A DNA stretch of 64,000 bases from Aerosticca soli (GTDB lineage: Bacteria; Pseudomonadota; Gammaproteobacteria; Xanthomonadales; Rhodanobacteraceae): NCBI RefSeq assembly GCF_003967035.1, contig NZ_AP018560.1:1945001-2009000 (forward strand), given 5' to 3'. Of this stretch, positions 1-9,867 are shown one piece after another. The notes under the pieces were generated by a model. It saw only the letters and a list, made by a program, of their open reading frames with translations, did no database searches and was not told where the DNA came from. The translations under genes were made by a program, and so were the position numbers. Position 1 is the stretch's first letter. Each line of letters opens with the position of its first letter.

Positions 1-1325
1 AGCGCGGCGATGACCCCGGTCAGGAGATCGCCCATGCCGCCCGAGGCCATGCCCGGATTGCCCCACGGGCACACGGCGAGCCGGCCGTCCGGGGCGGCGA
101 TCAGGCTGCCGGCGCCCTTCAGCACCACCACCGCCTGGTAGCGCGCGGCCAACGCACGCGCCGCGGCGAAACGGTCGGCCTGCACCTCGGCGACGTCGCC
201 GCCGAGCAGGCGCGCGGCCTCACCCGGATGCGGCGTCAATACCGCCGGCTGGGTAAACCGGCGCGGCGCTCGCGCCAGCAGGTTGAGCCCGTCGGCATCG
301 AGTACCAGCGGCTTGCCGCTGTCGAGCGCGGTGAGCCACAGCGCATGGCCCCAGGCGCCCTGCCCCAGCCCCGGCCCCACTGCCAGTGTGGTGGCGCGGG
401 CCAGCAGCGGGCCGAGCTCGGACACGCCCTCGACCGCGTGCGCCATCAGCTCCGGGCGGGCGGCGTTGAGGGCGGACAGGTGCGCACCGCGGGTGGCCAC
501 GCTGACCAGCCCGGCACCACACCGCAACGCGGCCTCGCCGCACAGGCGGATCGCCCCGGCGGTGCCGTGTTCGCCACCGACCGCGAGCACGTGACCGTTG
601 TCGCCCTTGTGCGCATCGCGCGCGCGCGGCGGCAGCCCGGCGCTCGCCAACAACCGCGCATCCGGCGCCAGAGCCTCGCGCAGCGCTGCCGGCAGGGCGA
701 GATCGTCCAGCCATACCGGGCCGGTGTGGGCCGGCGCGGCGCCGGTATAGAGCCCGCGCTTGGCGACGATGAAGGTGACGGTGAGCGCCGCGCGCACCGC
801 CGGTCCCGGCACCTCGCCGGTGTCGGCATTCACCCCGGAAGGCACGTCCAGCGCCAGCACCGGCGCGCCGTGCGCGGCGAGCGCCTGGACCAGCGCCGCC
901 GCCTCGCCTTCCAGTGCTCGCTTGAGTCCGGTGCCGAACAGGGCATCGACGATCACCTCGACCTCGGGCAGCGACATGCCGAGCTGCCATCGCACGGGCG
1001 TCAGGCCGGCCTCCACACAGGCGGCGCGCGCGCGGCCCGCATCGCCGCTGGCCGGCGCGGCGAGCTCGATGAGGGTCACCTCCAGGCCACGGTCGCAGGC
1101 CAGGGCGGCGAGCTGGTAGCCGTCGCCCCCGTTGTTGCCCGGGCCGCAACACACCAGCAGCCGGCGCGCCTGCGGCCAACGACCGAGCAATGCCGCGAAC
1201 GCCGCGCTGGCGGCACGGCGCATCAGCGTGTAGCCCGGCATGCCGAAGGCTTCGCTCGCACGCCGATCGAGCATACGTGCCTGCTCGACGGTGTAGAGAT
1301 CCAGGTCGGCCCGGTCGATCTGCAT
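1..1325 (-). CDS. nnr: Bifunctional NAD(P)H-hydrate epimerase / ADP-dependent NAD(P)H-hydrate dehydratase (3' end missing)
   Basis: Repairs hydrated NADH/NADPH: an N-terminal epimerase domain interconverts R and S hydrates, and a C-terminal ribokinase-like domain dehydrates the S form using ADP. Visible are the epimerase motif CGPGNNGGDG (about residues 60-70), the domain link near GLYTGAAPAHTG, and the dehydratase segments AHKGDNGHVLAVGG, LVLDADGLN and LTPHPGEAARL. The gene runs off the left edge just after GNPGMASGGMGDLLTGV, so only a short C-terminal tail is missing. I chose ATG 1325 because AAGGG lies about 9 bases upstream; an in-frame ATG at 1334 sits directly on that sequence. It is divergent from queG, the same pairing as yjeF/yjeS in E. 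coli. Identification is firm. Confidence 0.93.
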   Translation of the reverse strand, partial: MQIDRADLDLYTVEQARMLDRRASEAFGMPGYTLMRRAASAAFAALLGRWPQARRLLVCCGPGNNGGDGYQLAALACDRGLEVTLIELAAPASGDAGRARAACVEAGLTPVRWQLGMSLPEVEVIVDALFGTGLKRALEGEAAALVQALAAHGAPVLALDVPSGVNADTGEVPGPAVRAALTVTFIVAKRGLYTGAAPAHTGPVWLDDLALPAALREALAPDARLLASAGLPPRARDAHKGDNGHVLAVGGEHGTAGAIRLCGEAALRCGAGLVSVATRGAHLSALNAARPELMAHAVEGVSELGPLLARATTLAVGPGLGQGAWGHALWLTALDSGKPLVLDADGLNLLARAPRRFTQPAVLTPHPGEAARLLGGDVAEVQADRFAAARALAARYQAVVVLKGAGSLIAAPDGRLAVCPWGNPGMASGGMGDLLTGVIAA

Positions 1326-1436
1326 GGCAAGCATCCCTTTACGAAGACTGCCGGCCATTCTCGGCCCAAGCCGGCCCGGGATGAAGTGGAAAACGCCAAC
1401 GACCGCCGCGGCGGCGCCACCACTACAATGGCCGCC

Positions 1437-2516
1437 ATGTCCGCCATGCCGCCCGATTACGCCGCGCTCGCCCGCGACATCAAGCAGTGGGCGCGCGAAC
1501 TCGGCTTTGCCGCGGCAGGCATCAGCGATGTCGAGCTCGAAGAGGACGAGCGGCACCTGGAAGGCTGGCTGGCCGAGGGCCTGCACGGCGCGATGGATTA
1601 CATGGCACGCCACGGCCGCAAGCGCAGCCGGCCGGCCGAGTTGCAGCCGGGCACGCGGCGGGTGATCAGCGTGCGCATGGATTACCTGCCGGCGCAGGCG
1701 CGCGATCCGTGGCAGGTGCTCGGCGATGGAGAGCTCGCCTACGTCGCCCGCTATGCGCTCGGCCGCGACTACCACAAGCTGATGCGCAGCCGGCTGCAGC
1801 GGCTGGCCGAACGCATCCAGGCGGCGATCGGCCCGTTCGGTCACCGGGTTTTCGTCGACTCGGCGCCGGTGCTGGAAAAGGCGCTGGCCCGCCATGCGGG
1901 GCTGGGCTGGATCGGCAAGCACACGCTGTTGATTGATCGCCGCGCGGGCTCGTATTTCTTCCTGGGCGAGCTTTACACCGACCTGCCGCTGCCGGTGGAC
2001 GCGCCGGTCGGCGCCCATTGCGGCAGCTGCCGGCGGTGCCTGGACGTCTGTCCCACGCAGGCCATCCTTGCCCCTTACCGGCTGGATGCGCGGCGCTGCA
2101 TTGCCTATCTCACCATCGAGTTCAAGGGTTCGATTCCCAAGGAGCTGCGGGCGCCGATCGGCAACCGCATCTTCGGCTGCGACGACTGCCAGCTGGTGTG
2201 TCCCTGGAACAAGTTCGCGCAGCCTTCGGTCGAGCGCGATTTCGCGCCGCGGCATGGCCTGGACGGCGCGCGTCTCATCGAGCTCTTCGCCTGGAGCGAG
2301 GAAACCTTCCTGCACCGCACCGAGGGCATGGCGATCCGCCGCGCCGGCTACGAAGGCTGGCTGCGCAACATCGCGGTGGCACTGGGCAATGCGCCGGCCT
2401 CAGCGGCCGTGCGCGCGGCCCTGGCCACGCGCATGGAGCATCCCTCCGCGCTGGTGCGCGAGCACGTCGCCTGGGCGCTCGAACGCCAGCAGGCCGCGGC
2501 ACGGGCCGCGGCCTGA
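1437..2516 (+). CDS. queG: Epoxyqueuosine reductase QueG
   Basis: Reduces epoxyqueuosine to queuosine at the wobble base of GUN tRNAs, the last step of Q biosynthesis, using cobalamin and two [4Fe-4S] clusters. The 359-residue product is of family length. It has the ferredoxin motif CGSCRRCLDVCP starting near residue 195, and a second set CDDCQLVCPWN near 248. The N-terminal half contains the conserved VFVDSAPVLEKALA and GLGWIGKHT segments. Three in-frame ATGs (1428, 1437, 1446) are possible and the choice is uncertain by a few residues. The gene is divergent from nnr and converges with the oxygenase gene 16 bases downstream. Confidence 0.95.
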   Translation: MSAMPPDYAALARDIKQWARELGFAAAGISDVELEEDERHLEGWLAEGLHGAMDYMARHGRKRSRPAELQPGTRRVISVRMDYLPAQARDPWQVLGDGELAYVARYALGRDYHKLMRSRLQRLAERIQAAIGPFGHRVFVDSAPVLEKALARHAGLGWIGKHTLLIDRRAGSYFFLGELYTDLPLPVDAPVGAHCGSCRRCLDVCPTQAILAPYRLDARRCIAYLTIEFKGSIPKELRAPIGNRIFGCDDCQLVCPWNKFAQPSVERDFAPRHGLDGARLIELFAWSEETFLHRTEGMAIRRAGYEGWLRNIAVALGNAPASAAVRAALATRMEHPSALVREHVAWALERQQAAARAAA

Positions 2517-2532
2517 AAGCGAACATCCGCCG

Positions 2533-3468
2533 TCAGATCAACCGGATCTCGCGCAGTCGCTGCTGCAGATATTCGTGCGCGGTGAGCGAAGTGTCATAAC
2601 GGCGCGGATTGTCCGGCGTCACGCATTCGGGTAGCGGATCGAGCACCACGTCCGGATTCGGATGCAGGAAGAACGGCACCGAGTAGCGCGGCTTGCGTGC
2701 ATTCTCGTTGCGCGGGTTCACCACCCGATGGGTGGTGGACGGATACACGTGGTTGGTCAGCCGCTGCAGCATGTCGCCGATGTTGACCACGATGGCGTCG
2801 CCCTGGGTGGTGATCGGCAGCCAGGTACCCTCGCGGGTCAGCACTTCCAGCCCTTCGGCGCTGGCACCGACGAGCAGGGTGATGAAGTTGATGTCCTCGT
2901 GGGCACCGGCGCGCACGTTGGGAATGTTTTCCTCGGTGATCGGCGGATAGTGGATCGGCCGCAGGATCGAGTTGCCCTGGTCGGTCTTGTCCGCGAAGTA
3001 GTGCTCCGGCAGGCCGATGTGCAGCGCCAGCGCACGCAGCACGCGACTGCCGAGCGCATCCAGCGCCTGATATAGACCGTAGCCGTAGCTGCGGAACTCG
3101 GGCACTTCCTCCGGCCACAGGTTGGGCGGCATCCACGCGGCGAAGGCCGAATCGCGCGGGATCTCGCGACCGATGTGCCAGAACTCCTTGAGGTCCGGAT
3201 ACTGGCTGTCCTTGGCGGTTTCCACCTTGAACGGCGTGTAGCCGCGCGCGCCGCCACCGCCCGGCACGTGGTATTTCCGCTTGACCTCGTCAGGCAGCGC
3301 GAAGAAGCGCCGGAAGGCGTCGTAGGCGCCGTCGATGAGCTCACGGTCGATGCCGTGACCGCTGATGCAGCAGAAGCCGAATTGGCGATAGGCCGCGCCG
3401 AGCTCGGCGACGAAGGCGTCGCGGTCGCTGTCGTAACGGCGGATGTCGAGTGTGGGAACGTGATGCAT
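2533..3468 (-). CDS. Isopenicillin N synthase-family 2-oxoglutarate/Fe(II) oxygenase
   Basis: A 311-residue soluble non-haem iron oxygenase of the isopenicillin N synthase superfamily; the substrate cannot be told from sequence. An N-terminal DIOX_N-like part (residues about 5-110, with YRQFGFCCISGHGID) is followed by the jelly-roll domain. The iron ligands are visible as H190 and D192 in AHEDINF and H247 in TTHRVV. R261 and S263 in RYSVPFF fit the co-substrate carboxylate-binding pair. Start ATG 3468 begins MHHVPTLDIRRY; a longer in-frame reading to 3516 has no family support. It lies downstream of glmM with a 114-base gap and may be transcribed separately. Many bacteria carry such genes with no assigned role. 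Confidence 0.85.
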   Translation of the reverse strand: MHHVPTLDIRRYDSDRDAFVAELGAAYRQFGFCCISGHGIDRELIDGAYDAFRRFFALPDEVKRKYHVPGGGGARGYTPFKVETAKDSQYPDLKEFWHIGREIPRDSAFAAWMPPNLWPEEVPEFRSYGYGLYQALDALGSRVLRALALHIGLPEHYFADKTDQGNSILRPIHYPPITEENIPNVRAGAHEDINFITLLVGASAEGLEVLTREGTWLPITTQGDAIVVNIGDMLQRLTNHVYPSTTHRVVNPRNENARKPRYSVPFFLHPNPDVVLDPLPECVTPDNPRRYDTSLTAHEYLQQRLREIRLI

Positions 3469-3582
3469 GGCGTGTCGTGTCCAGGGCGTGCTGCGGTCGA
3501 CTTGGAATACCGCCACCGCAGGGGCGGTGCACGTCGGGCCAATCCCTGGCGACCTGGCACGGCGCCTGGCGGCGCCGCGGGT

Positions 3583-4938
3583 TCACGAACGTTCGGCAGC
3601 CGATTCTACGGCCTGCGCCAGGGCCTGCGCCACGCGCTGCACCTCGCCAGCGTTCTCGGCCTCGACCGTGACGCGGATCAGGGGCTCGGTACCCGATGCG
3701 CGCAAGAACACCCGCCCGCGACCGTCGAGCAAGCGTTGTGCCGCGGCCAGCGCGACGCGCACCGTGTCCGCCTCCAACACCGTCCTGGCGTCGCCCGCCA
3801 CGCGCACGTTGAGCATGCGCTGGGGCAGCTTGTGCAGATCCCGGCAGGCGGTGGTCAGATCCTCGCCGCGGCGGGCCAAGGCCTCGAGCACGGCGAGCGC
3901 CGCAACGATGCCATCGCCGGTGCTGGCGCGATCCAGGCACAGAATGTGGCCGGAGGTCTCGCCGCCGAGCACGCCGCCGTGCGCCTTGAGCTGCTGCAGC
4001 ACGTGACGGTCGCCGACCTTGGCGCGCAGGAACGGCACGCCGAGCGCGGCGAGTGCCTGCTCCAGGCCGTAGTTACTCATCAGCGTGCCGACCACCGGCC
4101 CGCGCAGGAGGCCCCGCGCGTGCCAGTCGCGGGCCAGCACGTAGAGGATGTCGTCGCCGTCGATCAGCCTCCCCGCGGCGTCGACCAGCTGCACGCGGTC
4201 ACCGTCGCCGTCGAAGGCGATGCCGAGATCGGCCTGCTGCGTGCGTACCGCCCGTTGCAGGGCCTCGGGATGGGTGGAGCCGACGCCGGCGTTGATGTTG
4301 AGTCCGTCGGGGCGGTCGCCGAGGGTGGCCAGCTCGGCGCCGAGTTCGGCGAACACCCGCGGCGCCACCTGGTAGGTCGCGCCGTTGGCGCAGTCGAGCA
4401 CGATCTTGCGGCCGCGCAGGCTGAAGTCCTCGGCCACGGTGGCCTTGCAGAACTCGATGTAGCGCGCGGCGGCGTCGTCGATGCGGCGCGCCTTGCCGAG
4501 CCGCTCGGAAGGCACGGTGACGAAAGGCTCATCCAGCGCCGCCTCGATGGCGAGTTCGATCTCGTCGGAAAGTTTTTCACCGTCGGCGGAAAAGAACTTG
4601 ACGCCGTTGTCCTGATGCGGGTTGTGCGAGGCGCTGATGACGATGCCCGCGGCGGCGCGCAGCGAGCGGGTGAGGAAGGCGACCGCCGGGGTCGGCATCG
4701 GTCCGAGCAGGCCGACGTCGGCACCGGCGGCAACCAGCCCCGCTTCCAGCGCCGATTCGAACATGTAGCCGGACACGCGGGTGTCCTTGCCGATCAAGAG
4801 CAGCGGCCGGCGGTCGCGTTCGCGCGCCAGCACGGTGCCGGCCGCGCGGCCCAGGCGCAGGAAGAAGTCCGCGCTGATCGGCCACTGGCCGACGCGGCCG
4901 CGAATGCCGTCGGTGCCGAAGTATCTGCGTTCGGTCAT
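3583..4938 (-). CDS. glmM: Phosphoglucosamine mutase GlmM
   Basis: Converts glucosamine-6-phosphate to glucosamine-1-phosphate for UDP-GlcNAc, and so for peptidoglycan and LPS. The 451-residue product matches the family length. It begins [14 protein letters not shown], has the phosphoserine loop [12 protein letters not shown] (active Ser about 104), the metal-binding loop FDGDGDR and the sugar-binding GGETSGH. The C-terminal phosphate-binding loop is [16 protein letters not shown] 4938 is preferred over an upstream extension that overlaps folP. It is last in an orn-folP-glmM run; folP-glmM adjacency is widespread in proteobacteria. Confidence 0.96.
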   Translation of the reverse strand: MTERRYFGTDGIRGRVGQWPISADFFLRLGRAAGTVLARERDRRPLLLIGKDTRVSGYMFESALEAGLVAAGADVGLLGPMPTPAVAFLTRSLRAAAGIVISASHNPHQDNGVKFFSADGEKLSDEIELAIEAALDEPFVTVPSERLGKARRIDDAAARYIEFCKATVAEDFSLRGRKIVLDCANGATYQVAPRVFAELGAELATLGDRPDGLNINAGVGSTHPEALQRAVRTQQADLGIAFDGDGDRVQLVDAAGRLIDGDDILYVLARDWHARGLLRGPVVGTLMSNYGLEQALAALGVPFLRAKVGDRHVLQQLKAHGGVLGGETSGHILCLDRASTGDGIVAALAVLEALARRGEDLTTACRDLHKLPQRMLNVRVAGDARTVLEADTVRVALAAAQRLLDGRGRVFLRASGTEPLIRVTVEAENAGEVQRVAQALAQAVESAAERS

Positions 4939-4990
4939 CGGATCCCCATGTCGGTCTTGGTGAGACGGCAGAAGGCCAAGCATCTGGCCG

Positions 4991-5908
4991 TCAGTCTTCG
5001 TCGGGCCAGCGCGGGGCGGGCGGGCGAGTTTCGCGCAACGGCACATCGCCGGCGGCGACCGCCTGCCAGACCGCCAGCGCATCGACGGTGGCGGCAACGT
5101 CGTGCACCCGTACCAGCCGCGCGCCGCGCTGCACCGCGATCAGGGCGGCCGCCACCGAACCCGCGTCGCGTGCGGCCGGCGCCTGGCGGCCGGTGAGTGC
5201 GGCGATCATCGACTTGCGCGACAGGCCGACGTAGACGCCGGCGCCGAGCCCGGCGAAGCGGTCCAGCGCGCGCAGCAGCGCCAGGTTGTGCTCCAGCGTC
5301 TTGCCGAAGCCGAAACCCGGATCGACCAGCACGCGGCGCTTGTCGATGCCGGCGAGCTCGCAGGCGAGCAGGCGATCGGCGAGGAAACGGTGCACCTCGC
5401 CGACGACGTCCGCGTAATGCGGAGCATCCTGCATCGTGCGCGGCTCGCCCTGCATATGCATCAGGCACACCGGCACGCCGAGCTCGGCGGCGGCCTCCAG
5501 CGCACCGGGGCGGCGCAACGCGTAGACGTCGTTGATGAAGCCGGCGCCGGCGGCCACCGCCGCACGCATCACTTCCGGCTTGGAGGTGTCCACCGCGATC
5601 GGCAGCGCCGTCTGCGCCGCCAGGCGCTCGATCACCGGCACGACCCGCGCCAGCTCCTCCGCGACCGGCACCTCGGCCGCGCCGGGCCGGGTGGATTCGC
5701 CGCCGACGTCGAGCAGGTCCGCCCCCTGCGCCGCCAGCGCGAGCCCATGCGCCACCGCCGCATCGAGATCCGCATAAAGGCCGCCGTCGGAGAACGAATC
5801 CGGGGTGACATTGAGGATGCCCGCCACGCGTGGGCGGTCGAGCACCAGCGGCCGGCCGCGGCAGTCGAGCACGCGCGCGAAGGGATCGAGTCCACCCATC
5901 GTCAGCAT
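4991..5908 (-). CDS. folP: Dihydropteroate synthase
   Basis: Condenses p-aminobenzoate with dihydropterin pyrophosphate in folate synthesis; the sulfonamide target. Diagnostic motifs are visible: [14 protein letters not shown] with the preceding [60 protein letters not shown] and GLSRKSMI. The product is about 305 residues from ATG 5908, which overlaps the orn stop (ATGCTGA). ATG 5899 would give a product three residues shorter, and neither start has a strong ribosome-binding site. It sits between orn and glmM on the same strand. Confidence 0.95.
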   Translation of the reverse strand: MLTMGGLDPFARVLDCRGRPLVLDRPRVAGILNVTPDSFSDGGLYADLDAAVAHGLALAAQGADLLDVGGESTRPGAAEVPVAEELARVVPVIERLAAQTALPIAVDTSKPEVMRAAVAAGAGFINDVYALRRPGALEAAAELGVPVCLMHMQGEPRTMQDAPHYADVVGEVHRFLADRLLACELAGIDKRRVLVDPGFGFGKTLEHNLALLRALDRFAGLGAGVYVGLSRKSMIAALTGRQAPAARDAGSVAAALIAVQRGARLVRVHDVAATVDALAVWQAVAAGDVPLRETRPPAPRWPDED

Positions 5909-6468
5909 CCCGGCTGACCGCCGAAGGCGCCCATGAAACGGCGGTAGTAGCGCAGTTCCTCGATCGAATCGCGGATGTCCGAAAGCGCGGTGTGCGCCGA
6001 CTCCTTGCTGAAGCCGCGGGCGACGTCCGGCGCCCAGCGTCGGGCCAGCTCCTTGAGCGTGGACACGTCGAGGTTGCGATAGTGGAAATAGCGCTCCAGC
6101 CGCGGCATCTGCCGGTACAGGAAGCGGCGGTCCTGGCAGATCGAGTTGCCGCACATCGGCGACTTGCCGGGGCCGACCCAGTCCTTGAGGAAATCCAGCG
6201 TGGCCTGCTCGGCCTGGGCGTGGTCGGTGAGCGATTCGAGCACCTGCTGCCACAGCCCGGACTTGCGATGCTGGGTGCGGTTCCAGCCGTCCATCGCTTC
6301 GAGCCGGTCCAGTTCGTGGCGGATCGCGAACACCGGCCCCTCGGCCAGGATGTTGAGGTCTTTGTCGGTGACGACGGTGGCGATCTCCAGGATCGAATCG
6401 CTGCCCGTATCGAGGCCGGTCATTTCCAGATCGATCCAGATCAGGTTGTCGTCGTTGACGTGGTTCAT
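5902..6468 (-). CDS. orn: Oligoribonuclease
   Basis: A 3'-5' exoribonuclease that clears 2-5 nt RNAs and pGpG, which completes cyclic-di-GMP turnover. It has 188 residues and opens with [12 protein letters not shown], holding the first two DEDD acids. The third motif appears in the [13 protein letters not shown] region. The [17 protein letters not shown] motif supplies the catalytic His and last Asp of the DEDDh class. Its stop overlaps the start of folP, so the two are probably co-transcribed. It is divergent from sbcB with only 68 bases between the starts. Confidence 0.96.
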   Translation of the reverse strand: MNHVNDDNLIWIDLEMTGLDTGSDSILEIATVVTDKDLNILAEGPVFAIRHELDRLEAMDGWNRTQHRKSGLWQQVLESLTDHAQAEQATLDFLKDWVGPGKSPMCGNSICQDRRFLYRQMPRLERYFHYRNLDVSTLKELARRWAPDVARGFSKESAHTALSDIRDSIEELRYYRRFMGAFGGQPGC

Positions 6469-6536
6469 GCGTCCTCCGAAGCAAGTGGTCAGTTTAGCAG
6501 CAGCCCCACGGACGGCCGTGCGATGATCGCGCTGCG

Positions 6537-7988
6537 ATGCAGACCTTCTTTTGGCACGACTACGAGACTTTCGGCGCCGATCCGCGCCGCGACCGCCCGG
6601 CGCAATTCGCCGGCATCCGCACCACGCCGGAGCTCGACATCGTCGAGGCGCCGGTGATGTTTTACGCCAGGCCGCCGCGCGAGCTCGCCCCTTCGCCCGA
6701 CGCCTGCCTCGTCACCGGCATCGATCCGTTCGCCGCCGACCGCGAGGGGCTCGGCGAGGCCGAGTTCGCCGCCCGCGTGCATGAGCAGCTCGCCCGGCCC
6801 GGCACCTGCGCGGTCGGCTACAACTCGCTGCGCTTCGATGACGAATTCACCCGCCACCTGCTGTACCGCAACTTCTACGACCCGTATGCGCGCGAGTGGG
6901 AGCACGGCAACTCGCGCTGGGACCTGATCGACCTGGCCCGCATGTGCCAGGCGCTGCGGCCCGAGGGCATCGTGTGGCCGCGCCGCGAGGACGGCACGCC
7001 GAGCTTCAGGCTGGAACACCTGGCCGCCGCCAACGCGCTCGGGCTGACCCGCGCCCACGATGCGCTCGCCGACGTGTTCGCACTGATCGAACTCGCCCGG
7101 CTGATCCGCGCCCGCCAGCCGCGGCTGTGGCACTGGCACCTCGCCCTGCGCCGCAAGACGCGCGTGTTCGAGCTGCTCGACACCGCCGCGATGACGCCGC
7201 TGGTGCACGTCTCCTCGCGCTATCCGGCCAGCCGGCACTGTCTGGCGTTGATCGTGCCGCTCGCCCTGCATCCATCGCGCCCGGCCGAGGTGATCGTCTA
7301 CGACCTCGCCGATGATCCGGCCGCCTGGCTCGATCTCGACGAGGACGCCATCGCCGACCGCGTATTCACCGCCCGCGCCGACCTGCCCGTGGATGTCGAA
7401 CGCATCCGGCTGCGCACCGTGCGCGCCAATCACGCGCCCGCGCTGGCGCCGCTGTCCGTGCTCAAGGGCGTCGACCACGACCGGCTGGGCATCGACCTTG
7501 CGCGTGCGCTCGGTCATCGCGACACCCTGCAGCGCCATGGCGAGACACTGCGGGCGAAGCTGCGCGGCGTGTTCGCCCGTGCCGCAGCAATGGCGCCGCC
7601 CGAGGACCCGGAACTGGCGCTGTATGCCGGTTTCCTGCCCGATGCCGACCGGCGCCTGCTCGCCGAAGTGCGCGGCACGCCGCCGGCCGAGCTCGGTCGG
7701 CGCGCGTTCCCGTTCCGCGATCCGCGCTATCCGGAACTGCTGTTCCGCTACCGCGCACGCAACTGGCCGCAGACGCTGGATCCGGCCGAGCGGGAACGCT
7801 GGGAAGCGTTCCGCCGCGCGCGGCTCACCCGCCCGACGCCGCTCACCACGCTCACCCTCGATGACTACTTCGCGCGCCTGGCCGAACTCAGGCGCGATCC
7901 CGCCGCGGCGCACCGGCTCGCCTTGCTCGACCGGCTGCAGGCCTGGGGCGAGCAGCTCGCGATCGAAAGCCTTCCGCTCGGCGCCTGA
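6537..7988 (+). CDS. sbcB: Exodeoxyribonuclease I
   Basis: Processive 3'-5' ssDNA exonuclease acting in recombination and mismatch repair. The 483-residue protein starts [20 protein letters not shown], the DxE metal site of the DEDDh exonuclease fold. It continues with [13 protein letters not shown] and [13 protein letters not shown] (last His and Asp). After residue 200 come the SH3-like and C-terminal helical domains specific to ExoI. Length and order match E. coli SbcB (475 residues). It is divergent from orn and converges with the MFS gene. Confidence 0.95.
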   Translation: MQTFFWHDYETFGADPRRDRPAQFAGIRTTPELDIVEAPVMFYARPPRELAPSPDACLVTGIDPFAADREGLGEAEFAARVHEQLARPGTCAVGYNSLRFDDEFTRHLLYRNFYDPYAREWEHGNSRWDLIDLARMCQALRPEGIVWPRREDGTPSFRLEHLAAANALGLTRAHDALADVFALIELARLIRARQPRLWHWHLALRRKTRVFELLDTAAMTPLVHVSSRYPASRHCLALIVPLALHPSRPAEVIVYDLADDPAAWLDLDEDAIADRVFTARADLPVDVERIRLRTVRANHAPALAPLSVLKGVDHDRLGIDLARALGHRDTLQRHGETLRAKLRGVFARAAAMAPPEDPELALYAGFLPDADRRLLAEVRGTPPAELGRRAFPFRDPRYPELLFRYRARNWPQTLDPAERERWEAFRRARLTRPTPLTTLTLDDYFARLAELRRDPAAAHRLALLDRLQAWGEQLAIESLPLGA

Positions 7989-8006
7989 GACCGGTTTCGC
8001 GGACCT

Positions 8007-9293
8007 TCAGGCGCGGGCGTCCAGCACCGGCCGGCGGAGCAGCAGCAACCCGACCACGATGCCGGCCAGCGCGGCCAGCGCCACGTACTGCGCCGGCGCC
8101 AACGCCCCCATGGTGGCGGCGATCAGGCCGATCAGCGGCGGCGTCAGCGCACCGAAAATGGCATAGGCCACGTTGTAGGCGAACGAAATGCCGCTGAAAC
8201 GCACCGCGGCCGGAAAGGCGCCGACCAGCACCGAAGGCACCACGCCGACCACGCCGCAGGTCAGGCCGGCCAGCGTGAACAGCGCGATGAAATGCGCGCC
8301 GCCGCTGCGCAGATCCATGTACAGGGCCAGCGTGGCGACGAGCATCGCGGCCGAACCGAGCACCATCGCCCAGCCGCGGCCGAGACGGTCCACCAGCACG
8401 CCGCCGAAGACGCAGCCGATGCACAGGCACAGGGAGGCGAGGCTGCTGCCCTCGAAGGCCACCGCCGCCGGCAAGTTGAACTTGGTCTGCACCAGCGTCG
8501 GCGTCATCAGGATGACCACCACGATCGCCGCGGTGAGCGTCCAGGTCGCCAGCATGGACAACACCACGCCGGCGAGGTGGTCCTTCAGCACCGGCGCGAG
8601 CGGCAGCCCCTCGACCAGGGCCTTGCGGGCACGGATCTCCTCGAACACCGGCGTCTCGCTCAGCCAGCGGCGCAGCCAGACCGCGATGCAGCCGAACACG
8701 CCGCCGACCAGGAACGGAATGCGCCAGCCGAAAGCGGCCAGCTGCGCGGCGGCATAGTGGTGGTTGAGATAGGTCGCCAGCAGCGAGCCGAGCAGGATGC
8801 CGAAAGTCAGCCCGCAGGTGAGCACCGCGCAGGCAAAGCCGACCCGGCCGCGCGGCGCATGCTCGGCCACGAACACCCACGCGCCGGGTATCTCGCCGCC
8901 GATGGCCACGCCCTGCACGATGCGCAGCACCAGCAGCAGCATCGGCGCCCATGCACCGGCCGCCGCATAGGTCGGCAGCAGGCCGATGCCCAAGGTCGGC
9001 AGCGCCATCAGCACCACGCTCAGCATGAACATGCGCTTGCGGCCGACCTTGTCGCCGAAATGCGCCATCACGATGCCGCCGAGCGGACGGGCGAGATAGC
9101 CCGCCGCGAAGATGCCGTAGGTGTTCAAGGTCGCCAGCCACGGCGCCGTGCCCGGCGGGAAGAAGACGCCGCCCAGCACCTTGGCGAAGAACACGAAGAC
9201 GACGAAGTCGTAAAACTCCAGCGCACCGCCGAGCGCGGCGAGCAGCAGGGTGCGCACGTCGCGGCGCGTGATGGGCTGGGCGCGGGTATCCAT
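8007..9293 (-). CDS. MFS transporter, metabolite:H+ symporter (ProP/citrate-like) family
   Basis: A 428-residue, 12-helix inner-membrane carrier. The first helix contains GGALEFYDFVVFVFFAKVLG, typical of the metabolite:H+ symporter subfamily (citrate, alpha-ketoglutarate, proline/betaine carriers). The loop 2-3 signature region GIVMAHFGDKVGRKRMF and the GEIPGAWVFVAEHAPRGRVG segment fit the same group. The substrate is unknown; an organic acid or betaine is the family expectation. Start ATG 9293 opens MDTRAQPITRRDVR. The upstream region is occupied by a tandem repeat, so its promoter is unclear. It converges with sbcB (18-base gap). Confidence 0.85.
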   Translation of the reverse strand: MDTRAQPITRRDVRTLLLAALGGALEFYDFVVFVFFAKVLGGVFFPPGTAPWLATLNTYGIFAAGYLARPLGGIVMAHFGDKVGRKRMFMLSVVLMALPTLGIGLLPTYAAAGAWAPMLLLVLRIVQGVAIGGEIPGAWVFVAEHAPRGRVGFACAVLTCGLTFGILLGSLLATYLNHHYAAAQLAAFGWRIPFLVGGVFGCIAVWLRRWLSETPVFEEIRARKALVEGLPLAPVLKDHLAGVVLSMLATWTLTAAIVVVILMTPTLVQTKFNLPAAVAFEGSSLASLCLCIGCVFGGVLVDRLGRGWAMVLGSAAMLVATLALYMDLRSGGAHFIALFTLAGLTCGVVGVVPSVLVGAFPAAVRFSGISFAYNVAYAIFGALTPPLIGLIAATMGALAPAQYVALAALAGIVVGLLLLRRPVLDARA

Positions 9294-9867
9294 GACGGCC
9301 TCGGCGGGCGACGCAGGCAAAGTGCGTCTTCCCGCCATTGTGCATGGCCTGTCCAGGGGCCTGGCAAGGGCTCGTCCGGTCCAAACATCTTCGACTTTGG
9401 TCGGTGGCCCGGCTCTGCCGGCAGTCCCGGGGCATCGCCCGCGACTTCGTCGCGCAGGCATGGCGGTTTCCTGGAACGCCCTGCGCCCATGAAGCGGCGC
9501 GCCGGTCGCGGCGACATGCCCGGCTCGAAGCGGTGGGCTCTGCCGGCAGTCCCGGGGCATCGCCCGCGACTTCGTCGCGCAGGCATGGCGGTTTCCTGGA
9601 ACGCCCTGCGCCCATGAAGCGACGCGCCGGTCGGCGACATGCCTGGCTCGAAGCGGTGAGCAGCGTGGCGGGGACCGGATGATCGCGCAGGCCGTCGCTC
9701 GGCCCGGATCTCCTTAAAACTCCCGACTGCCAGGGTGGCGGCGCCCGACCATCCACGCTGCTCGCCGATGCCGCCCGCGCCGGCCCGCCATCGGCGTCGC
9801 TCCATGTCACTTGCGCGCCGCCCGAGGCGGCCATCGCCGGTCAAGCGGCCGGCCGCCAAAACGGGAT
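9294..9867. other. 574-base gene-free stretch containing a tandem repeat
   Basis: No credible gene is seen here. Long open frames on both strands run through the repeat but look like products of GC bias and periodicity. The segment lies upstream of the MFS gene and downstream of the hypothetical gene, both on the minus strand. Positions 9411-9658 hold two head-to-tail repeat copies; 9659-9867 show nothing recognisable. Confidence 0.7.
9411..9658. repeat. Two head-to-tail copies of a ~125-bp repeat
   Basis: Copy 1 spans 9411-9535 (125 bp) and copy 2 spans 9536-9658 (123 bp). They are nearly identical, differing by a 2-base deletion (GGTCGCGGCGAC versus GGTCGGCGAC) and a few substitutions. Each carries the hairpin CGCGAC-TTC-GTCGCG. 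Both begin GGCTCTGCCGGCAGTCCCGG. The size, palindromic core and intergenic location resemble dispersed intergenic repeats of Xanthomonadales; membership in such a family is inferred. It could be a REP/MITE-like element. Confidence 0.85.

Noticed and set aside
3175-5196. Long plus-strand frame of 673 codons opposite glmM and the oxygenase
   Set aside because: Antisense shadow of two well-supported genes; His/Arg/Ala/Gly-rich with no domain.
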